From Euprymna scolopes (lineage: Eukaryota; Mollusca; Cephalopoda; Sepiida; Sepiolidae), in the NCBI GenBank assembly GCA_024364805.1, contig CM044488.1:42511213-42575212 (forward strand): a stretch of DNA of 64,000 nucleotides, read 5' to 3'. The notes below the pieces were generated by a model that saw nothing but the letters and a program-made list of their open reading frames with translations, did not search any database and was not told the origin of the DNA. The position numbers and the translations under genes are program-made. Positions 12,421 through 22,935 of this stretch are shown piece after piece. Each line of letters begins with the position of its first letter. Within the stretch, counting starts at the first letter, position 1.

Positions 12421-13100
12421 GTAAAATAAAAAAAATGACTCATGTGCCACCACCGAAAATCGAAATCAAAGTTTTTAACTTACAATTTACTTTTCCTTTG
12501 ATGTTAAAGTCTAAGCTATGAAGGCATGTTTACTGCAAGGCTAAACATTAAAACATGAACCAATAGCTATTACCTTATGCATGTGTATTCATAATGCTGT
12601 AGTTTGCCCTTCATTCCATTTTTTTAATTTTCACACTTTTGCACCAATTTTTCCCAGCTAAAACCCAAATGTAAAGTTTTGCATGGGTTTGAATATTCTG
12701 TATATTAAGTTTCATGTTTGTACACCAAAAACTGACAGAAGAGTTTGGTAGGCAAAATTTTTTAAACAAATATATATATACGTATACATAAATATATATA
12801 GAAAGAGATTTGTGTTTACTATAACCTGTTCACACAAATATTATGCAAGTATAAATCATGTAGAATATTTGCATCAATATAATTACACGTAATAGTTAAC
12901 TAAAGATGATCATCCCATAAGAAAACTGAAAAAAATCTAATAGGGAAATAATTAAAATGAATTTTTAAAAGAATATGCAAATTAGCTAGGTCTTTTGCAG
13001 ATTAATGCAATTCCACGACCTATATATAACAAAGTTGTATTTTCTTTTTAAATAAATAGAAAAAAGAATTTTTAATATGAATATCAATGTAAAAAAAAAC
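12420..13100 (-). repeat. tRNA-like dispersed repeat, copy 1
   Basis: Its reverse complement matches 60880-61545 nearly end to end: TATGCAAATTAGCTAG, CAAGTATAAATCATGTAGAATAT and CAAGGCTAAA blocks, and ATGAACCAATAGCTATTACC. On the minus strand, just before TGAGTCATTTTTTTT, is TTCGATTTTCGGTGGTGG, which resembles a tRNA B-box. A third relative with the same junction lies at 50080-50175. No protein is encoded. Confidence 0.75.
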
Positions 13101-13378
13101 ATACGCATTTATAGAAGTAAATATACGATATATAGGATATACACTTAAAAGCTGAACTCTGTAGTTATTGACAAACAGTAGATGTTAGGAAACAAGTATA
13201 TTTTTAGCAGCCACTGATACTGGTAGCATGTCCCTTATTTTGCATGTCTTGTTACTTCTTGATTCGAATTCAGCAAACATTTACTGTTATTAAAATAGTC
13301 AGTTATAAGTTATCTCCCTTTCTTAGAACTCTTCACTGATATCACACCAGAAATAGAAACAAGTTTTCATTCTTTGTT
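13101..13378. other. Unassigned DNA downstream of the host gene
   Basis: AT-rich, with nothing recognised. It lies just past the presumed 3' end of the minus-strand gene. Confidence 0.4.
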
Positions 13379-13384
13379 TTTATT
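13379..13384 (-). promoter_or_regulatory. Probable polyadenylation signal AATAAA
   Basis: AATAAA on the minus strand, about 200 nt past the TGA of the gene at 13587-15179 and on the same strand. The intervening ~200 nt would be the 3' UTR. Position and motif are the only support. Confidence 0.5.
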
Positions 13385-13586
13385 TCAGAACAGACAGTGT
13401 CCAGTTCAAACGTGTAAACAGAGGTAAAAAACAACAACATAAAGTGAAGACTATGTATGTTCTCTTAGACCCTGACATTAGCTTTGTTGACTCAATATGT
13501 TACAGTTGTGTGTCGTCGCGTTACTGTACAATACAAACCAACTAACAAGAGGAATCACATATAGTTTCTGTGTTTTAGCTGAAGTA

Positions 13587-15179
13587 TCAAGTCGAAGAAA
13601 ATGCAATATATTTATAAACAATCTTTGCAAGTATGTAAATAAACATTATGAATGCAAAAATAAGGTGCGTTGAATGAGTGTTTTTGTCTGATTTTCTGAT
13701 GTAAAACTCACGAATAAGTAAGGTTATAACAAACAACGCACACTCCATAAATGATTGCTTATTATAATCTTTAAGCTGTATGAAGTATAAAACTGCGATA
13801 ATGATCCAAAATAATGGAGAGTTCGAAATGTTAAAACAAATCATCACTACAATACAAGGCAATATTACAGTCAAATCATGATCTAATGTATTCCCTACTG
13901 CAGACCATATGCCAAAACCTATGGTGTATACTGCTAGAGCGAGTGAAGGTAAAAATGGTTTAGACAAAATTACATAGCTCACAAATCCCAGGCAAAGTGC
14001 TAAAAGTAAAAAGTTTAAAGCTATATATTGAGGTTTTAAGCGGAGTAGTCGGATAATAAATAACCAAAGCATGAGAAAAACTTCGTGAAAAATGGCGATA
14101 CTTTTCTTTGAGTATGAATATAGGATCACCATTAAGACTGTAAGTAATATGAGCTCTTTAAATGTATCGGTCTTTCCGTGTAAATAATGGTATGTGATCA
14201 AAAGCAGCAAAAATAAGATCAAAACTACAATAAAACTGTTGGTTGATGGCAGAAAAACGTCTGGTATTTGATCGTAAAATATATATAAGAGCCCTAGAAT
14301 TATGTAGGTAATGTCTTGCATGAGTTTAGAATCTAACCGTTCCAGAATTTCGCAGACTTTTTCTCCTTCAAGTTCTTTACCCTCACAGTCTAGCGATTCA
14401 AGAAAGTTCTTCACAAAATTCTGGCAGTTGTTCTTCAGGAGATTGTACTTAGGCATGTCAAGAACTGTAGAAATAGCCAATCTGACGAGATAATCAGGTG
14501 ACTTTTTAACGGTAGCAATATAATTCAGATTCAGGTTATCGTACGATGGAAGGTAACGTATTTTAGGACAGTTGTAGATTCCGCCCCAAAACGTATGATA
14601 AGATAATTCCAAAACAAAAGCGTGTTTCTTGCCATGGATGACGATTCCACAATGGCGCCATTCAGTAATGAAATGCGAGATCTTGTAATGCATTGATTTT
14701 TGTTGTCTTGGTATGACATTAGCTTCACACAAGAGATAATATGTTTGCTTGAAGTTATTCAGGAATTTATTGTTTCTAGGCATCTTCTTTGAATTTAGCA
14801 TAGCCGTCCATGAAAATATTCTAAGCAAAGAACAGAAATTGTGCCATAGGAACAAGGTCCAAATTTTCAGAGTGAATGACTCTTGGTGCAGCTTTGAAAT
14901 GAGACACTCCGTAGGTGATGATGGACATTCCTGAAATGCTTCCATGGCAGTCTGGAATAAATAATGACCACTTACTTTAAAAATTTCTGAGTTTTTTTTT
15001 GCTAATTTACATGCCTCAACAATTTCAAATTTCTGTCCTTTGAATAACAATAGACATCTATTTTTTACTTTGAAGCCAATACGTGATGATCCCATATCAT
15101 AAATTTCATATTTATAGATGTAAAAAAGATTTGGCAGGATATCGGAAGCCTGCAATAGTTTTTGTTGAAAAAGGCTCAT
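13587..15179 (-). CDS. LRAT/H-rev107-like domain fused to multi-pass membrane region
   Basis: An intact 530-residue reading frame and the only convincing host gene here. Residues about 165-262 look like the permuted papain (LRAT/NlpC-P60-like) fold. WRHCGIVI (His176) then HAFVLELS matches the family's Y.HW.I.VG...H pattern, and YNLLKNNCQNFVKNFLESL (Cys252) matches Y....NC.HFV..L, where His and Cys are the catalytic pair. Residues 1-150 are unrecognised. From about 284 to 520 there are eight to nine hydrophobic segments (roughly 284-304, 314-332, 340-357, 361-380, 386-405, 407-427, 436-469, 477-492, 504-520), so the C-terminal half should sit in a membrane. Known LRAT-family proteins have at most a short C-terminal anchor. 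The ATG at 15179 is chosen because it is the first in frame, has A at -3 and lies 20 nt after a splice acceptor. The substrate is unknown: acyltransferase/phospholipase or peptidase activity would be a family-level guess only. Confidence 0.75.
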   Translation of the reverse strand: MSLFQQKLLQASDILPNLFYIYKYEIYDMGSSRIGFKVKNRCLLLFKGQKFEIVEACKLAKKNSEIFKVSGHYLFQTAMEAFQECPSSPTECLISKLHQESFTLKIWTLFLWHNFCSLLRIFSWTAMLNSKKMPRNNKFLNNFKQTYYLLCEANVIPRQQKSMHYKISHFITEWRHCGIVIHGKKHAFVLELSYHTFWGGIYNCPKIRYLPSYDNLNLNYIATVKKSPDYLVRLAISTVLDMPKYNLLKNNCQNFVKNFLESLDCEGKELEGEKVCEILERLDSKLMQDITYIILGLLYIFYDQIPDVFLPSTNSFIVVLILFLLLLITYHYLHGKTDTFKELILLTVLMVILYSYSKKSIAIFHEVFLMLWLFIIRLLRLKPQYIALNFLLLALCLGFVSYVILSKPFLPSLALAVYTIGFGIWSAVGNTLDHDLTVILPCIVVMICFNISNSPLFWIIIAVLYFIQLKDYNKQSFMECALFVITLLIREFYIRKSDKNTHSTHLIFAFIMFIYILAKIVYKYIAFSST

Positions 15180-15199
15180 CCTTCATTTATAAATAAAAC

Positions 15200-15225
15200 C
15201 TGAAATTAAAAAAAAAAATTTAATT
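15200..15225 (-). promoter_or_regulatory. Probable 3' splice site in the 5' UTR
   Basis: Read on the minus strand, a T-rich tract of more than ten bases is followed by AATTTCAG and then GTTTTATTTATAAATGAAGG leading to the ATG of the 530-codon gene. The exon would start at 15199. This suggests a 5' UTR intron with the first exon and promoter further right. The donor was not identified. Confidence 0.5.
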
Positions 15226-15580
15226 GTAAATTCATTTTTAAAAATGTTAAAAAAAAAATTATTTTAATAAAATAACGACTTTATTGAAAAAAATATCATA
15301 AAATCACACTTATTAGTACTGAGTTCTTCAACATTTCATTGTTTGTGATGTATTTTCACATATTTCGTATCGGGTTGGTTCAAGTTAATTAAAGGTTTGA
15401 ATTGCTAAATATTAATATGTTAAAAAAATGTAAATATTTCTTTGACGTTAATATTGGAGATTGAGCTTATTTTAAATTTGTTGGATTAAGTTGTCAAAAT
15501 GGCTCCCTCAAGAAAGGAATTTGAGGGAAAGTTGTGTGAAAAGAGATTTAGGGTTGATTCAAGTGTTGTTATATAAGACG
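15226..15580. other. Unassigned AT-rich DNA (possible 5' UTR intron)
   Basis: Nothing recognised. By position it would be intronic to the minus-strand gene if the acceptor at 15200 is real. Confidence 0.4.
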
Positions 15581-18500
15581 AGACTAGTATGTCTCTGTCT
15601 GCAAGAAAACTTAAGGTCTTTGATGTAAAAAGATGGCTGTCAAACTGTGAAGATCTAGTCGATCAGATATTAGCTAAATGCATAGATGAGGAGTGTGCAG
15701 TGATATGCTTTGAGGATTTGGCATTTGTGAAGAGAATCCGGTGGATTCTGGCTAAGTTTGAGGAAAGGGTTTCTGACCTAGGAATAAGAAATCGAGATTA
15801 TGTCAAAAAACTCCAATAGTAAGATTGAAGATTGAATGACTGGTGTTCAATAACAGTTCCTCCTCAAACAAGTTCAGATTCAGAATATTCCAGAAAAGCT
15901 CAAATTTTATACATTCATATTGCAGGATGAAGTGGATAAATTGTTATTACTAAAATCCGATTCAAACTCGTTTTAAAGTTTGAGATTACATCAGGAAATT
16001 ACAAAAGTGTTCTAAATGTGTTCACAGACAGATTTTTGAGTCCTATTATATGAGGGACAACATTTTTGAAGAAACTCTTTCTTGTCTTGACCCTTTAGAA
16101 AACCTCGATCAGTTAAAAAATTATGTAGAATGTATCCAAACTGATTTGACCGAGTTAGATCGAGCCTTTGATGAAGATTTTTTTAAAAGAAAGTTTATTT
16201 TCTGAACAGCTCGTCACTCACATGTTATTTAGAAGGATCCCTTTCAGAGATATTCTTCAATGAAGATCATTGTTGAAAATGTACCAGAAATTATCGAGTT
16301 CATTATGGTGGTGCCTCCTTGCCCAAAAGAGCAGGAAAATTGTGCACCAAAAATGTCCATCATCTTGTCTGATAGACGTCATAGTGGAGACATGAAGTCT
16401 TCAAAGGAATCCTTCCAAAATAAAAAGGAAATTTACCTTAATAACATCACTTCTTGAAGTAAGCATAAATCTTGCAAATTATGTACAGAGAAGGATTGTT
16501 CTAGGTTCCAATCTTACTATTCATGTCTTAAACGCACAGAGGAGCTTAATCTATGTAAAAACAGTTTGGGTTCTTACAAGGAGGTGAATTGCTTGGGTAT
16601 AAAGGGATTCTACTCATGTGTTTCTTGTGGGGCGAGGTTGCATTTTTTGCCAATGTGTCCGAAATCGACTCAGTTCTTTGCGAATAAGATTTCATTACCA
16701 TCTGCTCACAACGACTGTATTTGTCCCATGCTACATGTGTCAGTTAAAGAAAAGAGCCAACTCCCTTCATTTCAAATGTCTTATCGACACTGGAAGGCAA
16801 AGCTTATTTTTGTTTTTCTCCAGTGTTATATACGAAATATAATTTTGACTCAAAAACTGTTAGTATGCATAGGTTTAAAGGTACCAAGAATATTGATCTT
16901 CATCAACTCAAAGTGCATTTAAAACTGAGATCACAAAAGCCTTTTTCCTTTACTGCATTATTTAAAGATGGTTTAAACTTAAAATTTTTAATTTCTTGCT
17001 TTGCCAAGATTATGGTTAATATAAGGGAGTGGGATTCCGTCTAAGTTTAGGTTATGATAATTTTAACCATTCTGCCTTAGATAGTATTATAGGTTTGGAT
17101 CTTATCCAGCGCCTTAAGGTTTTTCATTAAATTAAATGTTTGGACGGATCTGCTTAGCAGACTGCAAATAGTATCATTCTCTTCGGACAAATAAATTGGT
17201 TTTTAGGGAAAGGTTTGGAGAAGGTTAATAATCGATGTGGCTTCCCTTCCTCCACTCATTCAATCCACAATTTGCCTAAGTGTTCGAGCTACTTTATTCA
17301 AGGAGTATTGAATCCTGTCTCTTTGTTTCGTGATCCTTGGGGATCATTTTATGAGAAATCCTCTGTCGAACATGAAATTGAGAGTTTTCTTTCTTTTGAC
17401 TCGATTGGAATAGACAGAGATTCTGATTCTATGAGGATAAAATTAAAGTTTTCAAAGAAACTACTGTTCTGAGGGAGGGGAAGTACCACGTTGATCTGCC
17501 TTGGGATAAGAGCAAGATATCTCTGGTTGAGTAGAATTATGTCCTTTTTTTGAATTTTGGAGAAAGTGATGGACTCTTTAGAAAAGAAAGGGCTATATGA
17601 AGACTATATAAAGGTTTTCCAGGAGTATGACAAAATGGACATCATAAAACACATCCATGTATCCCAGGAAAACTTTGAAACCTATTATTGGATCCCCCAT
17701 TGTTCTGTCATTAAACAAGGTGCAGAATTCACCACTAAAATTTGTCTGGTTTTTAATCATTCTTTTAAAAGGCAGGAGGGGGGGGCGTTTCTCTGAATGA
17801 TGCTATATATTATGGAATCAATTTGACTGCCAAGTTGTTAGATTTGTTAGTAGCATTTAGAAAGAACGATTATGTGTTCCTGGGAAATCTAAAGAAAGCA
17901 TTTTAACAAGTCTGTTTAAGAACTGAATAAGACAAAAATCGGTTTTGTTTTTTCCTGAAAGATGGTGATCGTCTGCTTACCTTCAGGTATAAATCTATTA
18001 TCCTTGTCTTTAATTCCAGTCTATTCATCTTGAGTTTCATACTCAAATACACTGATTCACTTATGATGGTTTGAACAATCTGATTGGATGGAAGAAATTA
18101 GAATATTTCGATTTCTCTAATGATAATTATAGACGTGGAGAGAGCTGCTAACAACTGACCACTCACATGTATTGCGTCTTTTTGCAGGGGTCTAGATATT
18201 TTAATCTCGAACCATTTTTTACAAACTGGTTATAACCCGTGTTTATTGCTGGGAAGTCATGAAGCGGACAACTTCTGTTTTGATTCTCCAAATAAGATTG
18301 AATTGTTGGAATTTCTTTAGTTAAAGGGCTTTGTGCAGAAATTCCATAAATTATGGCATAACAGTTATCTCCTTTGCTTGAGAGAAAAGGGCAGGAATAT
18401 AAGTCATTGCACAAAGAAAATATCAGTCGGTGATATTATTTTCATGAAGACGCCAAACTGAATAAGGCCCTTCTGGAGTTTTGGTGAGGTTTGTCGTCTT

Positions 18501-18590
18501 ATTCATAGGAAAGATGGATGAGTTTGTTTTGAGTGTATTCTAAAGGATGGTTGTGAACAGATCCATTACTAAAGCATTTGTATCTCTTAG
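15580..18590 (+). mobile_element. BEL/Pao LTR-retrotransposon fossil, internally collapsed
   Basis: Plus-strand parts in family order: a gag-like region (from about 15589), a CCHC-type/aspartic protease region (about 16480-17150), the start of the reverse transcriptase region (about 17550-17790, resembling 31293-31475), a short piece of RT, then the C-terminal integrase extension (about 18430-18590, VGDIIFMKTPN and LKDGC patterns as in the copy at 27-33 kb). Most of RT, RNase H and the integrase core are absent. No LTRs were identified. Heavily decayed and older than the copy at 26-35 kb. Confidence 0.75.
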
Positions 18591-18592
18591 AA

Positions 18593-19190
18593 CAGGAGTG
18601 CCCATTACTTCAATCGCAATCGACTGGTCGATTACAGAGACTGTGGGTAGATTGCATGGTATTTAAAAAAAAAAAAAGAAAACGTTGGTGCTAGTAAACT
18701 TCTAGAACCTCATGGCAGAGGCATCATGCATAGTCTGATCTGTAGCTCCTAATAGCTAGTCTCAGGCAGACTTATAGATGCTCATTATTCATGATAGAGC
18801 AGTATTTGGACTTAATGATCTTAATGTGGGAAAAGGCTGACTTGGATAAAAAATGAAACCACATAATGCAGTCAAGAAGGTAGCACATTTACTGATGTTG
18901 GGGTCCTCTGTGAGTAATGTCCATAAATGTCCATGAGCTCTGCATCAGTTGAATGTCGGCTTATGGTGTCAGAATCTCAACCTTCGCCCCAGAAGAGTTC
19001 AGGTGAAACAGTGTTGCAATTTTCAATGCAAGTGAAATAACCTCAGCATATTCTTGGAAAGAGTAGCACTTGAATGTAGTTATTAACTCGAGTAAAGCAA
19101 AGTCTTTTAGGCATTTGTTGAACTCTGACAGATAATTGATAATTTGTTTTATCTAGCATACACTCTCAAGCTGCGCACATGATAGCAAAA
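18593..19190 (-). mobile_element. hAT transposon remnant (3' end)
   Basis: The left edge CAGGAGTGCCCATTAC resembles the CAGGGGTGGCCAA-type ends of hAT/Charlie elements. On the minus strand the C-terminal transposase region is readable: SAFSHIKIIKSKYCSIMNNE then HL, a TAA stop, and VCLRLAIRSY, the pattern of ZBED/GTF2IRD2-like hAT proteins (FS.MK.IKSKYRS.L..EHL). Further stops are present and the 5' part is missing, so it is inactive. It ends near a 24-nt A-run at about 19186-19209. Confidence 0.6.
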
Positions 19191-19377
19191 AAAAAAAAAA
19201 AAAAAAAAATTTTAACAGTATTCCTATAAAACAAATGTGGTTAAGTTATTATCTATAAAAAAAAAATATGTAGCATTCTTTGCTCTGGTAGCATCACTTA
19301 ATGTTGAAACATTTAATTAAGAAAAACAACTTTGTAGAATTTGACAGATGGAAGGGCATATTTTTATACAAGTATTG

Positions 19378-19407
19378 AAAAAAGTAATGAATATTCATTA
19401 CTTTTTT
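19378..19407. repeat. 30-bp perfect palindrome
   Basis: AAAAAAGTAATGAATATTCA and its mirror form a perfect inverted repeat. Imperfect versions (AAAAAGTAATGGATAATCAT..) lie next to the LTRs at about 26780-26808 and 37895-37930. Function unknown. Confidence 0.8.
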
Positions 19408-19993
19408 GCTTCTGTTTGGGGAGTTGTGTCGAAATTAGTCAGTTGGAAGCATGGCCGGCTGTTCTATAGCAAAGACTTAGGGGAATTTGAGCTTTTTCTG
19501 GAAGTTTTGATTCGTGCAGGCATGAAATTAGGGGTCAAATTTGTTTTGATGAAAACCTTTAGTTCCTGTTCAATTTCGTTTGGACAAGATGTGTCAGTCT
19601 CATCTCGATGTGAATCTAATCTGAGGGAAACATTTTCCTGCTATGCGTACATATAAAAAACAGATTAACGTTCTGGAACAAATGAGTAGGCAATATCATT
19701 ACATACCTCTTTCTCTGAAACAAAGATTATAATACTAGGTCTGTAAACAAAATAAACATAGCAAATAAATAGAAAGGCTGGTTTAGGGTAGACTGCTTGA
19801 ACAGCTACAGCGAAGCAGGGGATTATGCTGCCCCATAAAATGCTTGCTAAGAGGTTATGATTATCTATTCATCATAAGTTCATCTTTGATGGCTGTCGCA
19901 CCATCCTACCACTACAGGTATGCTTTTGAGGGTCATTTAGCATGTTTGGAGTCGCAGACACAGGTTGATCCACAAAGGTCGCACCTTTAAACT
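19408..19993. other. Unassigned DNA
   Basis: Contains a 102-codon plus-strand open frame starting at 19348 and ending at 19656, without recognised motifs. No element ends seen. Confidence 0.4.
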
Positions 19994-20500
19994 GGGCAGT
20001 AGCTGCTAGAAGCAGCTTATCCTGCCTTGACAGAGTTCAAAATAGACTTTGTGGCCTAGTGGGAGATGCTCTTTTCTCTTTCTTGCAATCTCTTTCCCAC
20101 AGAAGCGACATTGCGAGCCTGTCTCTGCTTTATCCTTATTTTCATGACAAGTGCACGTCTGAGCTCCAATGTATGCCCTCCCCCCGATCTGACTTTCACG
20201 AAAAACACTCGTCTAACTGAAACCACTATCAATAATTTCCCCCACTCTTTATCTGTGCTTACACCTAAACATAGATTCCATGAACAAAGCTTCTTTCTTA
20301 GAACTACATGCCTGTGGAACTCTTTTCTGTTTTCCTGCTTTCCAACTGACTATAATAGGGTCTTCTTCAAGCCCAACATGAACAAGTTCATCCCCTTAAA
20401 TAATCAAATTTACCAAATTTCCATTACTAACGATTACTGCAGTATTTTTCCATTGTCTACTGTATACTAATTAACCCTTATCCTTGAGTCGCCTCCGGAA
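19994..20500 (+). mobile_element. LINE 3' fragment (family L)
   Basis: Starts in the RT tail (GGGCAGTAGCTGCTAGAAGC, CTTATCCTGCCTTGACAGAG), continues through the TFTKNTRLTETT and FFLRTTCLWNSF protein patterns shared with the minus-strand copy at 30066-30353, and ends in TTAACCCTTATCCTTGAGTC. 5'-truncated. The C-terminal part of the ORF is partly open (20066-20470). Confidence 0.85.
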
Positions 20501-21040
20501 GGATTACCAACAAGGTTTCTAACAGCTTGGAGCATGCTTAAAACGCACAGTTTTCTGCAAACACAGAAGTCAATCAAGGGTGCTTATGCACCATGTAACT
20601 CATGCTATTTTTAAAATAGTATTTTCAAGTTAAATTCAAGTTTTCTGATATCTTTTATTTTATTTTTTTACTAAAATGTTAGGTGACAATATAGAATAGC
20701 TAAAAAAAAAAAAAACACTCTCCTCTCGCTATGTTAAGAATGGCTTTCTAAATAATAACATTAATATTTCAGTGCGCTGCTCACATAGTGCATAAGTACC
20801 GAATTAAGAAATCTATCCAAAGTAAGTGTTTCTGGTTTTACGAATTTTGTATCTTTTGAATCTTTTATCTCTGTAGGAGAAATTTCTATGCAAGCACTAT
20901 TTTCTTTTAACTTCAGATGCTATTTTGGATGGTCTCTTCTTTTTGCTGCAATAACTATTCCGAAAATTAAACAACTTACAAGTAAGCAAAAAGGCACTAG
21001 TGCTAATGATTTACTCCTACTCCTACTACTACTACTACTA
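20501..21040. other. Unassigned AT-rich DNA
   Basis: No gene or element recognised. It includes a short (CTA/CTC)n tract at about 21012-21041 leading into the hairpin. Confidence 0.4.
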
Positions 21041-21041
21041 C

Positions 21042-21146
21042 CATTGTTAGCAATGTTTAACTTTGTTGTTGTTGTTATTATTATTATTATTATAATAATA
21101 ACAACAACAACAACAACAACAACAAAGTTAAACATTGCTAACAATG
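21042..21146. repeat. Long hairpin with trinucleotide core
   Basis: Outer arms CATTGTTAGCAATGTTTAAC plus TTTG (21042-21065) and the exact reverse complement (21123-21146) enclose (GTT)n(ATT)n and (AAT)n(AAC)n runs that also pair, giving a ~105-bp near-perfect inverted repeat. Open frames across it are mirror-image by-products. Confidence 0.9.
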
Positions 21147-21290
21147 ATATAATTTATTTTAAAGAAGCTACAGTTGGGAAATTAGTCAAAAATAATTTAT
21201 TTCGGTTTATCTATCATTTGTGACCTATTTGCGTCAAGAAAAGGATTAAGATAAACATTTTAAATTTCATAATTATTGGTTGCGAGTAAA

Positions 21291-21342
21291 GTAATAAGGA
21301 GTCCGGTGTCAATAAACACAATGTCTGACTCCTTATTATTCA
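21291..21342. repeat. Short inverted repeat
   Basis: TAATAAGGAGTC and GACTCCTTATTA form perfect 12-bp arms separated by about 24 bp, immediately left of the fold-back element at 21344. Confidence 0.75.
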
Positions 21343-21343
21343 G

Positions 21344-21880
21344 TATAAAAGGTGCAGCATCTTTTAACCCTAAAAAAAAAATCCTTTAAAAATACCCTAC
21401 TAAAGGTTTTCAAGGCTGCTGAAAACGAAAATAATGTTTAAAATTCCAGGAAATAAATAGTTTCCACCAAGATATGAAGAAATTTTAGTTTAAAAAAAGT
21501 GGGGGATCAGTTATCTATAATTGAAATGCGATATTCGTTTTCAGCAGACCAGAAAATCCCTAGAAAACAAGTCTTTTAAGGTAGATTTTTTTGTTGTCTA
21601 CCAGGCCACAATTACTCATTTTACATTAAATTGTGTTCATTTTATGTTACCCCCGCCCCAATAAAGGTGGCCATATGGCCATATATGGGGTACTCATTTT
21701 ATATTAAATTAATATAGGAAAGTGATCCCCTACCTTTTGAAACTATAATTTCTTTATATCTTGAAAACTATTTTTTCCTAGAATTTTAAACATTATTTTC
21801 GTTTTCAATACCCCCGAAAACGTACAATGGTGGTAATTTTTAAGGATTTTTTTGAGGGTGGAAAGATGCTGCACTTTTAC
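21344..21880. mobile_element. Fold-back/MITE-like element with ~160 bp arms
   Basis: The left arm (about 21344-21515) and the reverse complement of the right arm (about 21725-21880) share AAAAGGTGCAGCATCTTT, GAAAACGAAAATAATGTTTA, AAAATTC.AGGAAA and GGGGATCA in order. The ~210-bp centre has no coding potential. The long-armed inverted structure is typical of non-autonomous fold-back elements. Target duplication not determined. Confidence 0.75.
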
Positions 21881-22084
21881 CTAACTCACTACTAATAATT
21901 ACACAACATAAAATATTCATAACTTTGATTAAATGTTAACATAAATAAGTAAAAATTGTATTCTTTCTTATTATTATACTCATCTTAATTAAACAACAAC
22001 AACAACAAGATTCTTTTTATTATTATTTCCCTTTAAATACCCACAAAATATCATTTAAAATTATATATCTATTGTATAAATCTC

Positions 22085-22930
22085 ATCTGTTTGTTTAAAT
22101 GTATGTATGTATGTATGCATGTATGTCTAAAACTTTCGACAGAAGCGATGGAGTTTCACAAGATCATTATTGTTTTGAAGCTCAACCCTTCAAACGACAA
22201 ATATTAAAAAATTGGTCAAAAACATTAATTCCTTCACCCTCAACTGGGTACATTTCTACAAGGAGAGGTCACTTTTTTCACTGATATTTTTTAAAGTTAT
22301 CCCCTCTTTTCCATTGTTTAGACTCAAAATTGGCAGAGGAGTTTGGTAGAGTCTNNNNNNNNNNNNNNNNNNNNNNNNNNNNNNNNNNNNNNNNNNNNNN
22401 NNNNNNNNNNNNNNNNNNNNNNNNNNNNNNNNNNNNNNNNNNNNNNNNNNNNNNNNNNNAAGCTTGCTGCATGTCTGAATATCATTTATGTAAAATTTCT
22501 AATGTTTAGATACAAAATTAGCTGAATAGTCTACTAGAGACTGCAAAGGTCAAATTTTTTTAACTTTTGACTCCTTGGCAGCCAACTTTTCCGCCCAAAA
22601 TTGATTAAAAAGCGTGTTCTATTTCTGAATACACTTTATGTAAAATTTCAAATGTTTAGACCAAAAATTGGTTGAGTAATTTGATAGAGACTGCAAAGGT
22701 CAACTTTTTTTCAACTTTGATCTCAATTTTGACCTCTTAACATTTATTGTTTTGGGCTCAAATTAAATTAAAAAGTTTGATGCATGTCCAAGTAACATAC
22801 ATCTAAAATTACAAGTGCTTGGCCAGAGGAGTTTGGTAGAGGAGTTTTCAAAGGTCAAATCGTTCAACTTTGACCCCTTTCTGGCTGAAAACCGATTAAA
22901 AAGGTTTTCCCAAATCTCAATAATCCTTAT
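22085..22930 (+). repeat. Tandem dispersed repeat array (same family as 11.7-12.4 kb)
   Basis: About five units with GTTTGGTAGAG, CAAAGGTCAA, AACTTTGA and TTATGTAAAATTTC..ATGTTTAGA phrases at a period of about 150-170 bp. It begins with (ATGT)n and is interrupted by an assembly gap. The gap may reflect collapsed array copies. Confidence 0.7.
22355..22459. other. Assembly gap (105 N)
   Basis: Run of N inside the tandem array. Confidence 0.99.
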
Positions 22931-22935
22931 GTCAA

